64,000 nt of DNA from Hypomesus transpacificus (lineage: Eukaryota; Chordata; Actinopteri; Osmeriformes; Osmeridae): positions 13,766,908 to 13,830,907 of the forward strand of contig NC_061061.1 in assembly GCF_021917145.1 (NCBI RefSeq), written 5' to 3'. This document shows, one piece after another, positions 1 to 12,385 of the stretch (the first letter of the stretch is position 1; each line of letters opens with the position of its first letter). The translations under genes were made by a program, and so were the position numbers. Under the pieces are notes generated by a model. That model ran no database searches. It was given only the letters and a program-made list of their open reading frames with translations, and was not told where the DNA came from.

Positions 1-574
1 CAGGCAGGGAGCTCAGTAGTGCATGCCAAGTCTTGCAATTAGATTTAATTTTCCTTGTCACAAGTTGTGAATTGTAGAGATGTATGTACAATGTGCTTGG
101 AATTCACTAAAGCTCCACTTTGACCTGATAGCATGGTAATGATTTAATAGAGAGACATTTGTAATACATTGCTAACTTGACCAGAAAAACATCTACAACT
201 CATCGTCTTGACTACTAAATGAACACAAGGGGTTCTATTATGAACTCTATGCGTTGCAGCCCAGGTTATATGTTGAGTGTAATTCTAGAAGAAGAATGTT
301 GATAGGTCAGAGAGTTCAAATCCTGTTTGGAGACAGAACAACAACATGAGGTGAAGCCATGCTGCTCGGCCTACGGCTTTCTCTGGGCGTCATTGTTTGG
401 GAGTGGTGGTGAGCAGGCAGTGTGTCCTGTGTTGATTACAGTACTGATGGGCATCCGTTTGTCACTGATCTTGCTAGCTCCAGCACCGAGCAGCGGGGTT
501 CCCTGATTACTTAATTGCTTGTAAGAGCTCATTAAAGCTTCCTATCCATCATAAGTTGTATGGCGAGTATCAGA

Positions 575-608
575 ATTAGAAAAGAGAGAGAGAGGGAGCG
601 AGAGAGAT
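575..608. repeat. (GA)n-rich microsatellite
   Basis: A short interrupted GA tract in intergenic DNA. Confidence 0.7.
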
Positions 609-2825
609 GCAAGAACTCTGAGACAAGAACTCTTGATGACTGAAACTGAGCAAGACACGAGATAAGAGAGTGGAGCCACAAGCTGTACACCTCTACCTGA
701 GCTTGGCAGAGGTGCTGGATTCTAAACTAGGCACAATGTATATAATATACTCATGGTCTTCAAGTACAACAGTAAAGAGACTGATGAGACTGTGGTCAAA
801 TGATGAGGGAGGAAGAACGTTTTTAAGATTGACGTCTTGCTCATTCCTTCTTCATCAGCTCAAAATGTGTCAATGCTTTAAGGAATTTTGGAGATTAATT
901 TAAAGCTATTGGATCTATAGCACAGAGAGCAACTACATTGAGAGCCATTACCAGGTGCAGTATTAGAATTGGAGGCTGTTCGTATTAATTGGTGATCATT
1001 TGCAAAGCGGGTGGAAAAAGCATCTTTTGCCAAGAGCAAGTCTTACAAGCCCCCAGCTGGGGTTGTCAGGGGCAGGCTTGTTGGCATTGTGGCAGCATAT
1101 GTTTGGTGCCAAGAACACCATTGATTTGCATTTCTTTTATATCAATTTCACAAAGCATAAAATGCTCTCTCTTGTGCAGAAATGATTCAAATGTGAGTGT
1201 TGCAATTAATCACAAGTGAAATATATCAGCTGATGAAAAGCCATAATTCTACTTGCAAAATTTTTGGGAAAGTGGGAGCAATCAGTTACGCGTGTAACAT
1301 CTGCACCACGCTAGCACTCAGCTTTTGATGAATGTGCCTTTAAAAACAGGGTGGCTTGGTACCATTCTAAACTGGCTTGAAGGGTAAAGAAGAAAAATAG
1401 CAGTGTGATCCTTAAAATATTGCAAATGCCATAAGTCATAAAAATAGTCCCACTGTCTCAAAAACACATCGTAGTTCACAAGTAACTTGTGACAGCAAAA
1501 AACAAAAACGTTTTATTTTAATCTTTTAAATATCAACAAAAGCTTACCAAATAACGTTGACAAAAATCATACAAAAGGTGTGCTTTTAGAGATATTTTGT
1601 TAATTTTTTTTGTAATCAATATAGAAATAATTCAAAGAAAAAGAAAACGATGAAATGGTGTCATCACATGCAGTAGCAGCACATGATTTGTTTCTTTGTT
1701 AAAATGGACTAAGAATGCCCAATATAACACACTACTCTGACAGATCATACGGATCCTATAGGGACACCTAATTGATCCAATTAACCAATTAATTGTTTTG
1801 TAGGATTAAAGACTGTGCAGCCTTGTATCTGTGGCGAAACAGGATGGGCCTTGCCAAGAGATGGATAACAAGGTCCAGGTTTTCCCTTCATCTCCAAGAT
1901 GGCTCCAGATTGGGAGGGGGCTTGAGACTGATTTACAGCCAACTGGTCCAGACCACACACTGAGACACACTATAATCCACGATCATCTATTCCCAGTCTA
2001 AAAAGAAACAGTGTTCCTCAAGAACCATACTGCAGACAATTCTTTTGTGAAAACCTCCAAACATGCCTAGTAACGTATTTTGAGTATTTGAGTATTGAGT
2101 ATGAGTATTTTTCTCAATAGTATGGATACTTCTTCTGGTGTATTACAATATATCTGGTCCAAATACTACTGTATAGTGTTCATAAAGCTTAGGCTATAGT
2201 CTTGAAAATTCAGAGTGGTGGTTATACATCTCTCTTCATATTTGTTGTCCTTCAAACAATCCCCATACATTAATATGGATGAAAGGAAGGAAAAAGTGTC
2301 TATCAAGGGCTCTTTAGAGAAACTGTTAATTCTCTCTAGTGGAACTTCACAATGAAGCCTTGAGTAATATTCCTGTAATTAGTCAGGCACCTACAGTAGC
2401 CCTCTTCGCTCCCCTAAACAGCTCCCAGTTGACTCCCCAACTAACATCACATTATGTACAGAGGTTGCGTTTACCAACAAACCAAAAGCAAAACATAAAC
2501 CACCAAAAACAAACTTTCAACAATGACCCTACTTTTTATCTAAACTTTTTCCCCTTGCACCTAGAATTTTAGTGAGTTTAATGGGCAAGAAAAGCAACAG
2601 CCCTTTTCTCTCCTTCCAAGGATAATGATTTACAAAATGCCTCTCATCAAAGAATTCATTAACAACGAACATTAATTAAAAAATAAATGAGTAAACATCA
2701 ATATCAAATCTCAGCACTGTGGAAGTGAATACATTATGCACAGTAATGATGTTTGAAAGGGGCTTTAACACCTCTGTGGGACTCTGTTAAACCTCTTACC
2801 TCTTAGGCAGTTGCTTATTTTGCAA

Positions 2826-2890
2826 CTCTTTGTTGTTTAACAACAAAGAGAATGGGCTCTCATAATGTTATATTAATCAGCGGATTAATA
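2826..2890. promoter_or_regulatory. two adjacent perfect palindromes, candidate enhancer core
   Basis: Positions 2826-2850 form a perfect inverted repeat with 12-nt arms and one central base. Each arm contains CTTTGTT or its complement AACAAAG, a SOX/TCF-type core. At 2871-2890 lies a second perfect inverted repeat: TATTAATC, a 4-nt spacer, GATTAATA. This presents paired homeodomain sites (TAATC/GATTA, a K50 bicoid/OTX-type core). The palindromes are directly visible; the enhancer reading is inference. Confidence 0.35.
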
Positions 2891-4174
2891 TTTCAATTTG
2901 ATTTGCTTTATAGTTGAGGTGCTGTTGGCATTTCCATTTTCCCTCCATATGTGCAGCGATGTTAAGTGGTATCATTACCATTTTCTACCTGGGGGTTCAG
3001 GGAGATAACAGGCATCAGTGATAGCTCTATTCTACACAGGGAGAGGGAGGTTTTGGGGGGCACTCATGCATTTTTAAAGGACCTGTTTGGTGTGCCTTCA
3101 CATCCATTATTCTCCAATGCTGCATGCAAACAGCTGAGTCACAGATTTTATGCTCACTACAGGACAAGGAAAAACAAAAATCTCTTCGACTCCAAACTGG
3201 TGTCTAACATGAAGTACCTTAGAAATATGCGGTCGACATGACTAGATTTTGAAACGACAGTGACAGAAGGAATCCCACGAGATAGATGGAATGGAAAACA
3301 TGTATTTGAAAAGTTCATCACTGAAGGAAAGTAAACAATGAGGCCATGGCAAAAACAAAGTACAGCCTTGTGAAAACAATGTGCCGCTTGGATTGTTGGT
3401 TGGATAAAAACAGGTACAGTAGCTTGAACAACTGTAAGGTATTACAAGGTATGGAAACACTCTTGTCATGCCAAGGCATACATTAAGGCACTAAGATAAA
3501 AATGTACTTACATTTTTATATAGAACATTGGGCCTAGGCCCTACAGCATTTGTCATTTGAGGCTGAATAATGTCACGTCTTCTCTCACACGATACATCAA
3601 ACTTAATGTGAGGTTGACACTGTTGGTGTTACCTGTGAGTTAATTTCTATAATGATCCCAATCCCTCAGCCAGCTAATCATACAGCTCATCTCTTAAAGA
3701 AAACAGAGGTGCAATTACAACATGGTTCATTTGTCATAAACACCATTCACTGGTATGCAAAAATAACATAATTACCAGACAGGTTTTGAGTGACAAGTCA
3801 TTAGACAAATGTTCTCAACAGCTGATTATATGACAAGCACATCTCCCCACTGTAGACATATTACTAAGGTTAACTATTTAATTGTGAAGAACAATGTTCA
3901 CTTTCAGAGCAGTTTTGCTGAAATACTGGTAAAAAATAATAATAACGTGCCAAGTTGAATACATCAGTGCAAAAAGTTCCCAAACTAAGCAACAATGTCA
4001 CTTTTTATTAATACACCATCCCAATCCAATACCCCATTCCTCTCTGCTTCAGAAGTCTGTGATGGGTGACCCATTCTTCATAATGGGTTGCTCCATCTTT
4101 TGACTATGACCCTTGCTCCTTTGTTTTAGTGGGCCATGATAGCATAATGATACAGTCAACAATCAACAATGCCC

Positions 4175-4280
4175 CAAGAGACCTGTGTGTGTATGTGTGT
4201 GTATGGACACAGGCATTCACATGCACACTTGCATTGGTGGGTGCACACGCATCCCTATGTGTGTCTGTGTGTGTGTCCCC
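4175..4280. repeat. GT/CA-rich low-complexity tract
   Basis: Interrupted (GT)n stretches around 4184-4204 and 4256-4276 with CA-rich sequence between. The open frames across it translate as repetitive Cys-Val or Thr-His and are not genes. Confidence 0.6.
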
Positions 4281-4329
4281 TCTCACCCTTCATAATCAGA
4301 GGTCTGAAAGAGCCTCCTCTCACCCAGTG

Positions 4330-4550
4330 AATTGCTCACAGCTGTGGGCCCCTCGTCGCGCTGGCAGCCTCGGCCCTGTCATCGAGCGCCCGCCTATCTG
4401 ACCTGCTAATTTGGAGCATATGTAAGTGCTCTTAAAGTGGCGGGCCTTTTGACATGCCACAAACAGCAGCTGTGGCAGCTGCCCCTGAGGAAAGCTTTAT
4501 TTAATTCAATTACATCTTCAGGAGATATGTAAACGAGGAGCAGAGGTTGG
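4330..4550. promoter_or_regulatory. candidate noncoding regulatory block with paired E-boxes
   Basis: A block of higher complexity than its surroundings. Two CAGCTG E-boxes sit 9 bp apart (4467-4472 and 4476-4481), flanked by TAAT-core sites near 4407 and 4503-4512. No coding signal is seen. Such clustering fits a tissue-specific enhancer, but conservation was not tested. Confidence 0.25.
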
Positions 4551-6239
4551 GGCTGAGGGGGGATGGAGGGTAGGTTAATTGGGGGTGGGGGTCGGGTGCA
4601 GGATGGGTTGTGTGGGGAAAGGGTAAAAGGAGGGAGGTCTGGGAATTTTGAGGGAACACCCCCTTCTTGTGGCAGTGCCACGCCTCCAGCCTTGCCTCCC
4701 TTTACCCCCCAAAGACCCCTCCAGAGACCCCCTCCATTCTCTGTCTCTATCTCTCTCTGCCACTTGCCACCCTGTGTCAAGGCCCAGGTGGCTTGATACG
4801 CAAATGATTGAGTGAATATCTGTTGCAGCCCCCTCTGCCCCCCCTTCAGCTGGCACGGAGGGGGGGGATAATCAGGGTCAGGATCCTCTACCATACTGAT
4901 CAGTGTGTCTCAACCCCCGGGCCGCCCTACAATTAATGCACCGTTGAAAGGGAGCAAAAATATTCGCCATCTGGCAATTAGGCTTCATAGCCTCTCTCCC
5001 TCTCTCTCTTTCCTTCCAACCCTCTCTGGGCTATAAATGCAATTGTGATCTTATTCTTACTCCAGATAGCTCCAGCTTCTAATACTGGCCCTAGGCCCAG
5101 TCTCTGCTCGGAGGGCCTATAGCCTACTTGCACTGGAATGAGTGTGTGTGTGTGCGTAATCCAGGGCAATTCAGAAGCCCCTCTCAGCCCTTCAATGGAG
5201 ATATAATAACGACTCTACCCTCTTTTTTCTCCCCTCGTCATGTAGAATTCAGCACATCTCGTAGTTCTCACAGCACCAGCTGCCATTGGCCTGAAAAGGA
5301 CCTGAAAGAGACCTGTGTCATCATGATCAAATTAACTCCTTCTCTGGAAGGGTGCAAAGGTTGTCAATGACACCCCCATTTGTGTTGGGGTTATTTCTAC
5401 ACATCAATGATGTTATGATTAGTCATTTAGCCTTACGACAATAGGCGCCAAATGCGCCTGAATGCCCTCTCGTTCCAAAGAGGAGCGAGAGTGGCGCTGT
5501 TGAAAGACAGTGATTTTTTTGTGCATGTCTTTCCAGATTTTTTCCACTTCCATTGTGAGATTCAAATCGGAAGATGACAAAAAGAGTGATTAGCTTTGCC
5601 TTCAATCTAAAGGGGTTTTGAGTTGCAAATGCTAAACCTCAACATTTGGCTAGTGTGAATCAAGAACAGAGGACAATGGACAGGGGAAGTAGCAGGTCAC
5701 AGATGTTTAAAGTTAAACAAAACAACAGACCCTCATGTAAAGTTGTACATTTACAGCAATATGTCAAAGGACTATGCCATACATTTAAGTAAAGGAACAT
5801 TCCCAAACAAAACATTGTGTGATATCATAGAGGGAGGAAGATAAAACATATATTTTAAGAACTTTAACCAAAAGAGATCTAAAATATGTCTGTGTACATG
5901 TTATATACTTGTGTCTGTACTACAGGATTAGTGTAGGATCAAGCAATCCAACATCCTATTGTCTATTGCACAAAACAAAACATTCTTAATACTGCGAGAC
6001 ATGAAAAGTGTTCATTTGACAACAATAACACCTCTGATGGGAACTGTGGTCAGCCTCTCTTTCTTGACTGCGTGTGCCTCCCTTGATCCGATGACCTCGA
6101 TCTCTCTCTCTAATTGCAACCACCAATCCCTACAGCGTCTCGCCAACATTGGGCTTTCCTGTAAGGGGATAATTACACACATTGAATTATTAAGAGTCAT
6201 TATCAAAGCTTGTGCTTAACTTGTTTTGCTGTAGTGTAA

Positions 6240-6500
6240 GGTTCCTGTGATCTTGGGCAGTTATTACTTATTAACCAACTGGATGCTTTTCCACAGTCGG
6301 CGCTGTGTTGACGTGTGGCGTTAATGACGCACCCATCCTGTTTGCCCCCGTTTTAACTCGAGCTAAACGGCAGGAAAAATATTAGGGTTATGGCACACGC
6401 AGAGAAAATGAAGGAAAAATGTCTATTTATTGACCCAGATTAGCACATTATCATAAAGGGAAATTAATTAAACCAGTATTTTGAATTGCCTGTGTACATA
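6240..6500. promoter_or_regulatory. candidate noncoding regulatory block
   Basis: Non-repetitive sequence with homeodomain-like cores (TTATTAACC, GTTAATGA, TTAATTAA) and CG-containing motifs in otherwise AT-rich DNA. No reading frame is supported. Called on texture alone. Confidence 0.2.
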
Positions 6501-7172
6501 GCTGAGGAGATGTTTTTTATGGGCCTGGTTAGGCAAAATTATTTTCCACTGATGGTTTGAGCTGGGATGGATCATGATCCGGTGCACAATACAATTTAAA
6601 AAATAATACAATGTATGTTTTAATTACCAATAAACAGCTCAAGTAATCCATGATTTAATATATGTGAAATTGAATGTATACAGTATTATTTTTTTTATAC
6701 ATTAAGTAGAAAAATTATAACACACTCCCAAACACACCTTCAATCTAAATGTACAGTTTTTTGACTAAAATTAGGGGGCCCAGGTATAGCATATGCCTGT
6801 GGACCGGTTGACGGCTAGAAAAACCCTGAATGACCTTTGTACCAGCCACCTGGCTCTATATTCAGCTGCAGTCAAATGTTATCAAGTATGGAAATAGAAA
6901 GACAAACATTGAGGGGGAGAAACTGTGACAGACAACTGTGACCTGTGCTATTTTCACCCCTCACCATGCACTTAGGCTTCAGACTGGGAATGGAAATAAC
7001 ATGGAGCCCAGAAAAGACATGACCAAAACAGATATAAAATGTCAAAACGTGTGCTAAAAGGAGGTTGTGTATGGGGTCCTTTTATAGGAACAGACAAGTC
7101 ACAAACATGGTCGACCACATATGCTCAGCGAGACGGTAGACGGGAAACCATCAACACAGGCCCTTTTTGCAC

Positions 7173-7792
7173 ATGCAAATGTGGTGCTAGTGAGTGAGAT
7201 GATGAGCTGCAGCCAACTAGTTGGCCGTGATGGGAGTGTGCAAACATGCCCCTCCCATAACCCTAAAAAAAAGATCTCCTTTTCTACCTTTCTCTTCTCC
7301 TTTTCCTCCTCTACTCATACCAAGTCTATAGTCCCTATTCCTTTTCTTTATTTCCTCCGCTGCCATTTTGTTCTCTTGTCCCAGTCCATTTGCTCATCAC
7401 CTCTCTGCACATGAACTCATCTGTGATTTCAAGCACTCCTCCCTGCATTGAACAAATGGGCAATAAGCACCACTTTGTACCTCTCCCTCTCCCCTTGCTG
7501 ATCTCTTAGATCCAGAGTGAGGAGTCTGATTAAATAATCATTGGAGTAGCGATGTGTGCAGGAGCGCCTCTTCCCCCTGCTCCTCACCTTGGGGACATGT
7601 TGTCCCCTGTCACTGGAACCTCGGGGACAGAAGGCTCCGCCGTAGGGAGGCTCAGCGGGGGAGCAAGGAGCTGATGAAACGGAGATCGGGTAATGAAGGC
7701 ATGGCCCATGGCTTCCGCGGCTCCGCCATATGTTTCACCAAATGCAAATTGCCCCCAATTCAAACAACTTTTTCATCTTGATATATGCAAAT
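7173..7792. promoter_or_regulatory. three perfect octamer motifs, candidate POU-bound element
   Basis: ATGCAAAT occurs at 7173-7180, 7742-7749 and 7785-7792, the last two 43 bp apart. The octamer is the classical POU (OCT) site. The second copy follows a GC-richer stretch (about 7690-7730) unlike the flanks. Regulatory function is inferred. Confidence 0.3.
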
Positions 7793-7998
7793 GTGTTTAT
7801 AAATACTGGCTTATAAATATAGCATTACAGTTTTAAAGAGGGAGCATTTCTTTCTGTCTTCCTTTCTGTTGTTGTCGACGGCTACGGTGGTGATGCATGC
7901 CATAGTTAATGAACAGGCTCGGACCTGCCGAGTCTTAATGGCTTCCCGTGGGACAGGAAGTAGGGAGGCCCAGGAGGGAGTGCTCTATGTCCTAATCA

Positions 7999-8066
7999 CC
8001 AATGAAAACCAGCACAACCAATGCAGCCACCAATCAGAAAAAAGCCACATTGTCCCATGAACCAAT
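7999..8066 (+). promoter_or_regulatory. cluster of four CCAAT boxes
   Basis: CCAAT occurs four times on the plus strand in 68 bp, at 7999, 8018, 8030 and 8062. CCAAT is the NF-Y core. No gene start is visible next to it, so it could belong to a distal element, an LTR-like promoter or an unrecognised noncoding transcript. Confidence 0.35.
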
Positions 8067-9038
8067 GAGAAATCAAAAGTGATGCATTGACTGAGACGTA
8101 CATAGAGCTCAATGCATCTATACAACAAACTGTGACATTTCAAGACCAATATAATGATCTTAATAAATGATCTTTGAATGCGTATCTGACTCAAAATGAA
8201 ATGATTACATGAAAAATTAAGAAAAGTTGAATCCCTTCACAATGGTCCTGTCACCCAGCTCCTTTAGGGACAGATCACCTAAGCACAAGGGATTTTGGAG
8301 TGTGTGTGCTGGAAGGTATGAACACAAAACGTCAACATCAAAGAGGGAAAATGTGTTAAATAATAATAAAGCCTTGATTGGAGTCTAATTAACTTGATTG
8401 AACTACCCAGGAGTTGCAAGTTAGCCTTTATTTATGCTCTTTCAATTGGAGAAACTCAGTAGTTTGTCATGTTGTTATAACATATTTTTTTATTGTGTTA
8501 CCTCCTCTGAAATGTATTTGGATACCTAGCAAATATTCTCATTAACTTTTCATAACCTCCTGTGTCGTGTTTTAACAGTCCCTCTGTTATACAGTATACC
8601 TTACATACACAATACATACAGACTTGTCTATCTGGCTGTAGCACACTAACGGCTGTTAGCCTGCCCAGCTGGGGGGCAGGAAGGTGTCAGTTGCCTCAGA
8701 CCAGATCAGAACGGTCACAGCCCTGCTAGTTCCCTTGGAGATTGCACCTGAGTCACTGCCTGTGCCAACATCTTCATCCTTGCTCCAGCCTTGACGGGCT
8801 GGCAGCCCAGGACCAGACCATGTGGTGGGCTTGGGCCAAGTGGGTTAGGGCTCAGGGAGCTGGTGTAGGTGGCTGCTCACATGAAGCATCACGCTTATTT
8901 TGTTCAACTGGTCTGCTTGTGTTTTCAAAGGTGCCTTCAATATCACCGGGCAAGCGGTAGACAATGCAAAATATCACTTGCTGTCTTCTATTTCCCATGC
9001 ACACTCAATGACAAACTCAAAAAATTACAAATACACAG

Positions 9039-9064
9039 ATGGACAGACAGACAGACAGACACAA
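9039..9064. repeat. (ACAG)n microsatellite
   Basis: About five consecutive ACAG-type units. Confidence 0.8.
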
Positions 9065-9422
9065 ACAAATACCTACCTGTATATCATATCCTAGACGAAG
9101 CCTAAACCATGGGGACAAACTGAGGTGTCGTAGTTATTGTAACCTCTAGGTTTCTAGTCATCTCATTAGCCAGGCTTCTCCGGCGCTAATTTAGGGGGTT
9201 ATGAACTGGATGTTAATTAATCACACCGCTCACAGATACCGACGTCCCCAGTTACCCAACTGTGAGCGTGCATACAAAGCAGACGACAACCATCGCCATC
9301 ACCCGAGTATGCTCAAGTGTTGTTGTTTATGGAAGAAGACTGCCAAGAACTGTGATTATTTATACCAGGATGACAGCTGAAAACAACAGATGAACAGCAG
9401 TCAGTTTTTTGTGATTTTATGA

Positions 9423-9425
<3 letters not shown>

Positions 9426-9454
<29 letters not shown>
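9426..9454 (+). repeat. poly-T/poly-G run
   Basis: Ten T are followed by about 19 consecutive G (9436-9454). Exact length is error-prone in assemblies. A long G run could fold as a quadruplex. Confidence 0.8.
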
Positions 9455-11329
9455 AATCAATGGCAAACTATTAGGAAGTTGGATTTGTTAATGGTGATGT
9501 CAATCATTTCTATATTCTGAGCATTAGGCACAATGTAAAGCAATTATTTTAAATAGTTAAATACGTTGGACAACATACACGATATAGGCAATACATTGGA
9601 CATCTTTGTACTATTGACCAACTGTCAAATTCTCAGATGGACAGACTGAGCAATGTTCTCATGAGGCAGACACTGTGTCCATTGGAATTACAACAGCTCC
9701 CTCTGCTGAGTGTTTGGTCAAATCAGAAATGAAGAATACCACTGACAGGACATGCTGCTGTGGCACTGCTGGTGATGAGGATGAGGAAGATCAATGTCTG
9801 CAGAAACTGTGCTGGTACTCATGTAACATCGTGTAACATCCGAATGATACCATAGCATAACAAAAAGACACTTAGTCACAGTACCTCAATGACTTGTTCA
9901 TTAGGAATCTGATTAGTGTGAGGGTTACCATATAACATACTAGCATCAGCATTTCCCACATTTGCCCCATTGGGAATGACTTATATGCAGGCTAAAAGAC
10001 AAGCCACCATGACCTCTGTCAAATTAGCAATTAAATTAGTAATGCAAGATGCCTGTTTTAACTACACTTGTCAGTAATTTTTCCATTACCTACATTACTA
10101 ATATTGTCCACTAGAGGACAGAGGAGTCTCAAACAACAGCCATCATCACACTGACTAACCAGATCTTCTCATCTTAGATCATACAGTTTAAATTGTGCTA
10201 GTCCCCTACCAGTAAAATTATATTTTGTATGTAAAAATGCCCTCATTAAAAAGGAGAATGCAATCTAAGGTCAAACAAATCATCAATAGACAAACATGGG
10301 CTTCCATTTAATCCATTTAAAATCCTTTAAATTTTAAAGTTTAAAATCCAGCACTCTACATTTTCAACACATTATCCCTTCACTATTTTTTATACAACCA
10401 CAAATTCTACCACATACATTATGCAACACTGTCTCCACCTTGATAAGCTGCTTTGAGAGAGAACAGGGAGTGTGGGAGGGAGATGAGCTCCCTGGTACTC
10501 ACTAAAACAAATATATGGAATATTGCATCTCTACAGAACTCTGTAATGTTCACCCCCCACTGATGTTGAAACTGTGTCTCTCTCTCTCTTTCTCTTTTTA
10601 TCTCCTTCTACCCATCCTTTTGAGTTCCCACATTATGATTATTCCCTCCAGACATCAACTATAAACAACTTCGAATGGGTGTGCATGGGTATGTAATTGC
10701 CGAATTATAAATTTTTAACACTGGGGATGTTGTTGGTTTTACTCTTTCCTATTCCCCAGTGCATACATATGAAAGGGGTGTATTTATATTTATTTTGCTC
10801 AAAACCATAGCTACTATTAGTCCTCAAGCCTCATTCTGCACACATTATAATTAAGCCACTTATAAGGTAATATATTATTTATAAAGTTTGCAATTCAATG
10901 TTATGGACTCGTTTGGGGTAACTTTAGAACAGTAATGGGCATTGGATAAGAATCTGATGCAGAATGGACAAATGTCATGGCTATAGAAGAATAATCCCAA
11001 GAACAAACTGATCTTGAAAGGTTAGCTTCAACTCATTATGATTTACAGAACTGGGTTCTCCAGTCCACAAACCTGTCTCCCTGCTGCCTAACCTTTAAGT
11101 AACAGCCACAGATTGCTCCACACTACTCACCTCACCCCTGGGTGCTGCAAGGAACTGAAGGTTTTTACAAAATTCAAACCTATTCTTGTCTTAAGTAAGT
11201 CTTAAGTTCTTAAGTTGCAGCTTGTGCATGTCACAATATCTTGTATGACCAACATTTAGGTCAAGGTTACCATTTATCATTCCAGACAGGTATAAAACCT
11301 GTTGTGGCTCAAGATCTCTGCCTGCATGT

Positions 11330-12070
11330 TCTCTTTATTCCTTTTATTGCTCCTTTGACAGTAATGATCATTCTCTCTATTCTATCTCTAATTCTAACCA
11401 TATGATATATTTTACTTGCTGCTCACCTTACACTCTCCCAACATTCTCACTCTTTATTTCCTTTTTTTGTGTCTCATGCACTGCACCTTTTCTGCCTTTA
11501 GTTTCTCATTGTCTCTTTCAACAGATACCATGTCCGTGCTCACCACTGTGAGAGCAAAATCAATTCACTTCTTAGGTGTCTTAGGTTTATCTTTTCTACC
11601 TTTTCTTTTAATCTTCTCTCTCCTTTTTGATCATCTTTATCTCTTCCTCATCTCACTCTAGCTCAATCAGTCTTCTATTAAAATCTTCAGTCTGCATTCA
11701 CTTCCCTCCTCTCATTCTGAAGCGTCTATTTTTATTCCTCCATCTTCTCTTTCTCCAGTTTGAACACAGCCTTTTTTCTGTTTCCATGACTTTTCTCTTT
11801 ATCTCCACGCCATCTATTTCCTTTTCTATCCTCTCCCTCTTTTCTTCCAACTCCTCTGTCTTTTTTGGGTCCATCAAAACCCTTGTGGACAACTTCCCTT
11901 TGTTTGTTTAACTCCTTCTCCTCTCCATCATCTTCTCATTATTTGCCATACCTTTTCACATATTTCCCTGGATGTCTTTCTCTTCTCCAGGCACTACTCC
12001 TTCCTGTCCAATGCAGAATTTGCCAACATAACGGTCTCCTTACATTTCTCAATTGTCTCATTTAGCAGCT

Positions 12071-12123
<53 letters not shown>

Positions 12124-12385
12124 TTGTATCTTCTCAACTTCACTATTACCTTTTCCCTTCCTGAATACTTTTCTCTCATCTTCCCTGTTCTCCATCTCCT
12201 TTTACTGTTGTTTCTGCCACTCCTCTATCAGGTCTTCTTACACGGCTAGCTGTACATCTCTCAAAACCTTTTCTTTTAACCTTGCCATCCAGGATTTCCT
12301 TTTTGCCTCTCTCCACATCATGTGGTTTACTGTCTGTCACAACCTGCCTGTTATGAATCAGGTCAAGAATATAATATTCTGACAA
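11330..12385 (-). other. pyrimidine-rich tract with Lys/Glu/Arg-rich minus-strand frames
   Basis: About 1 kb of strong C+T bias on the plus strand, with a (CT)n run at about 12065-12124. Read on the minus strand it gives consecutive charged open segments of 60-70 residues in different frames, rich in Lys, Glu and Arg, at 12385-12176, 12179-11994 and 11892-11698. This could be the decayed end of a coiled-coil gene, since teleost GIMAP-type proteins have such tails. Equally, any GA-rich strand translates this way. I see no globular domain, start or splice pattern. Confidence 0.25.
12065..12124. repeat. (CT)n microsatellite
   Basis: Nearly pure CT dinucleotides with two TTT interruptions. Confidence 0.85.

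Noticed and set aside
4406..4894. 162-codon minus-strand open frame
   Set aside because: It lies over low-complexity C/T-rich sequence with a shifted overlapping frame, shows Pro/Gly bias, and has no domain or splice signal.
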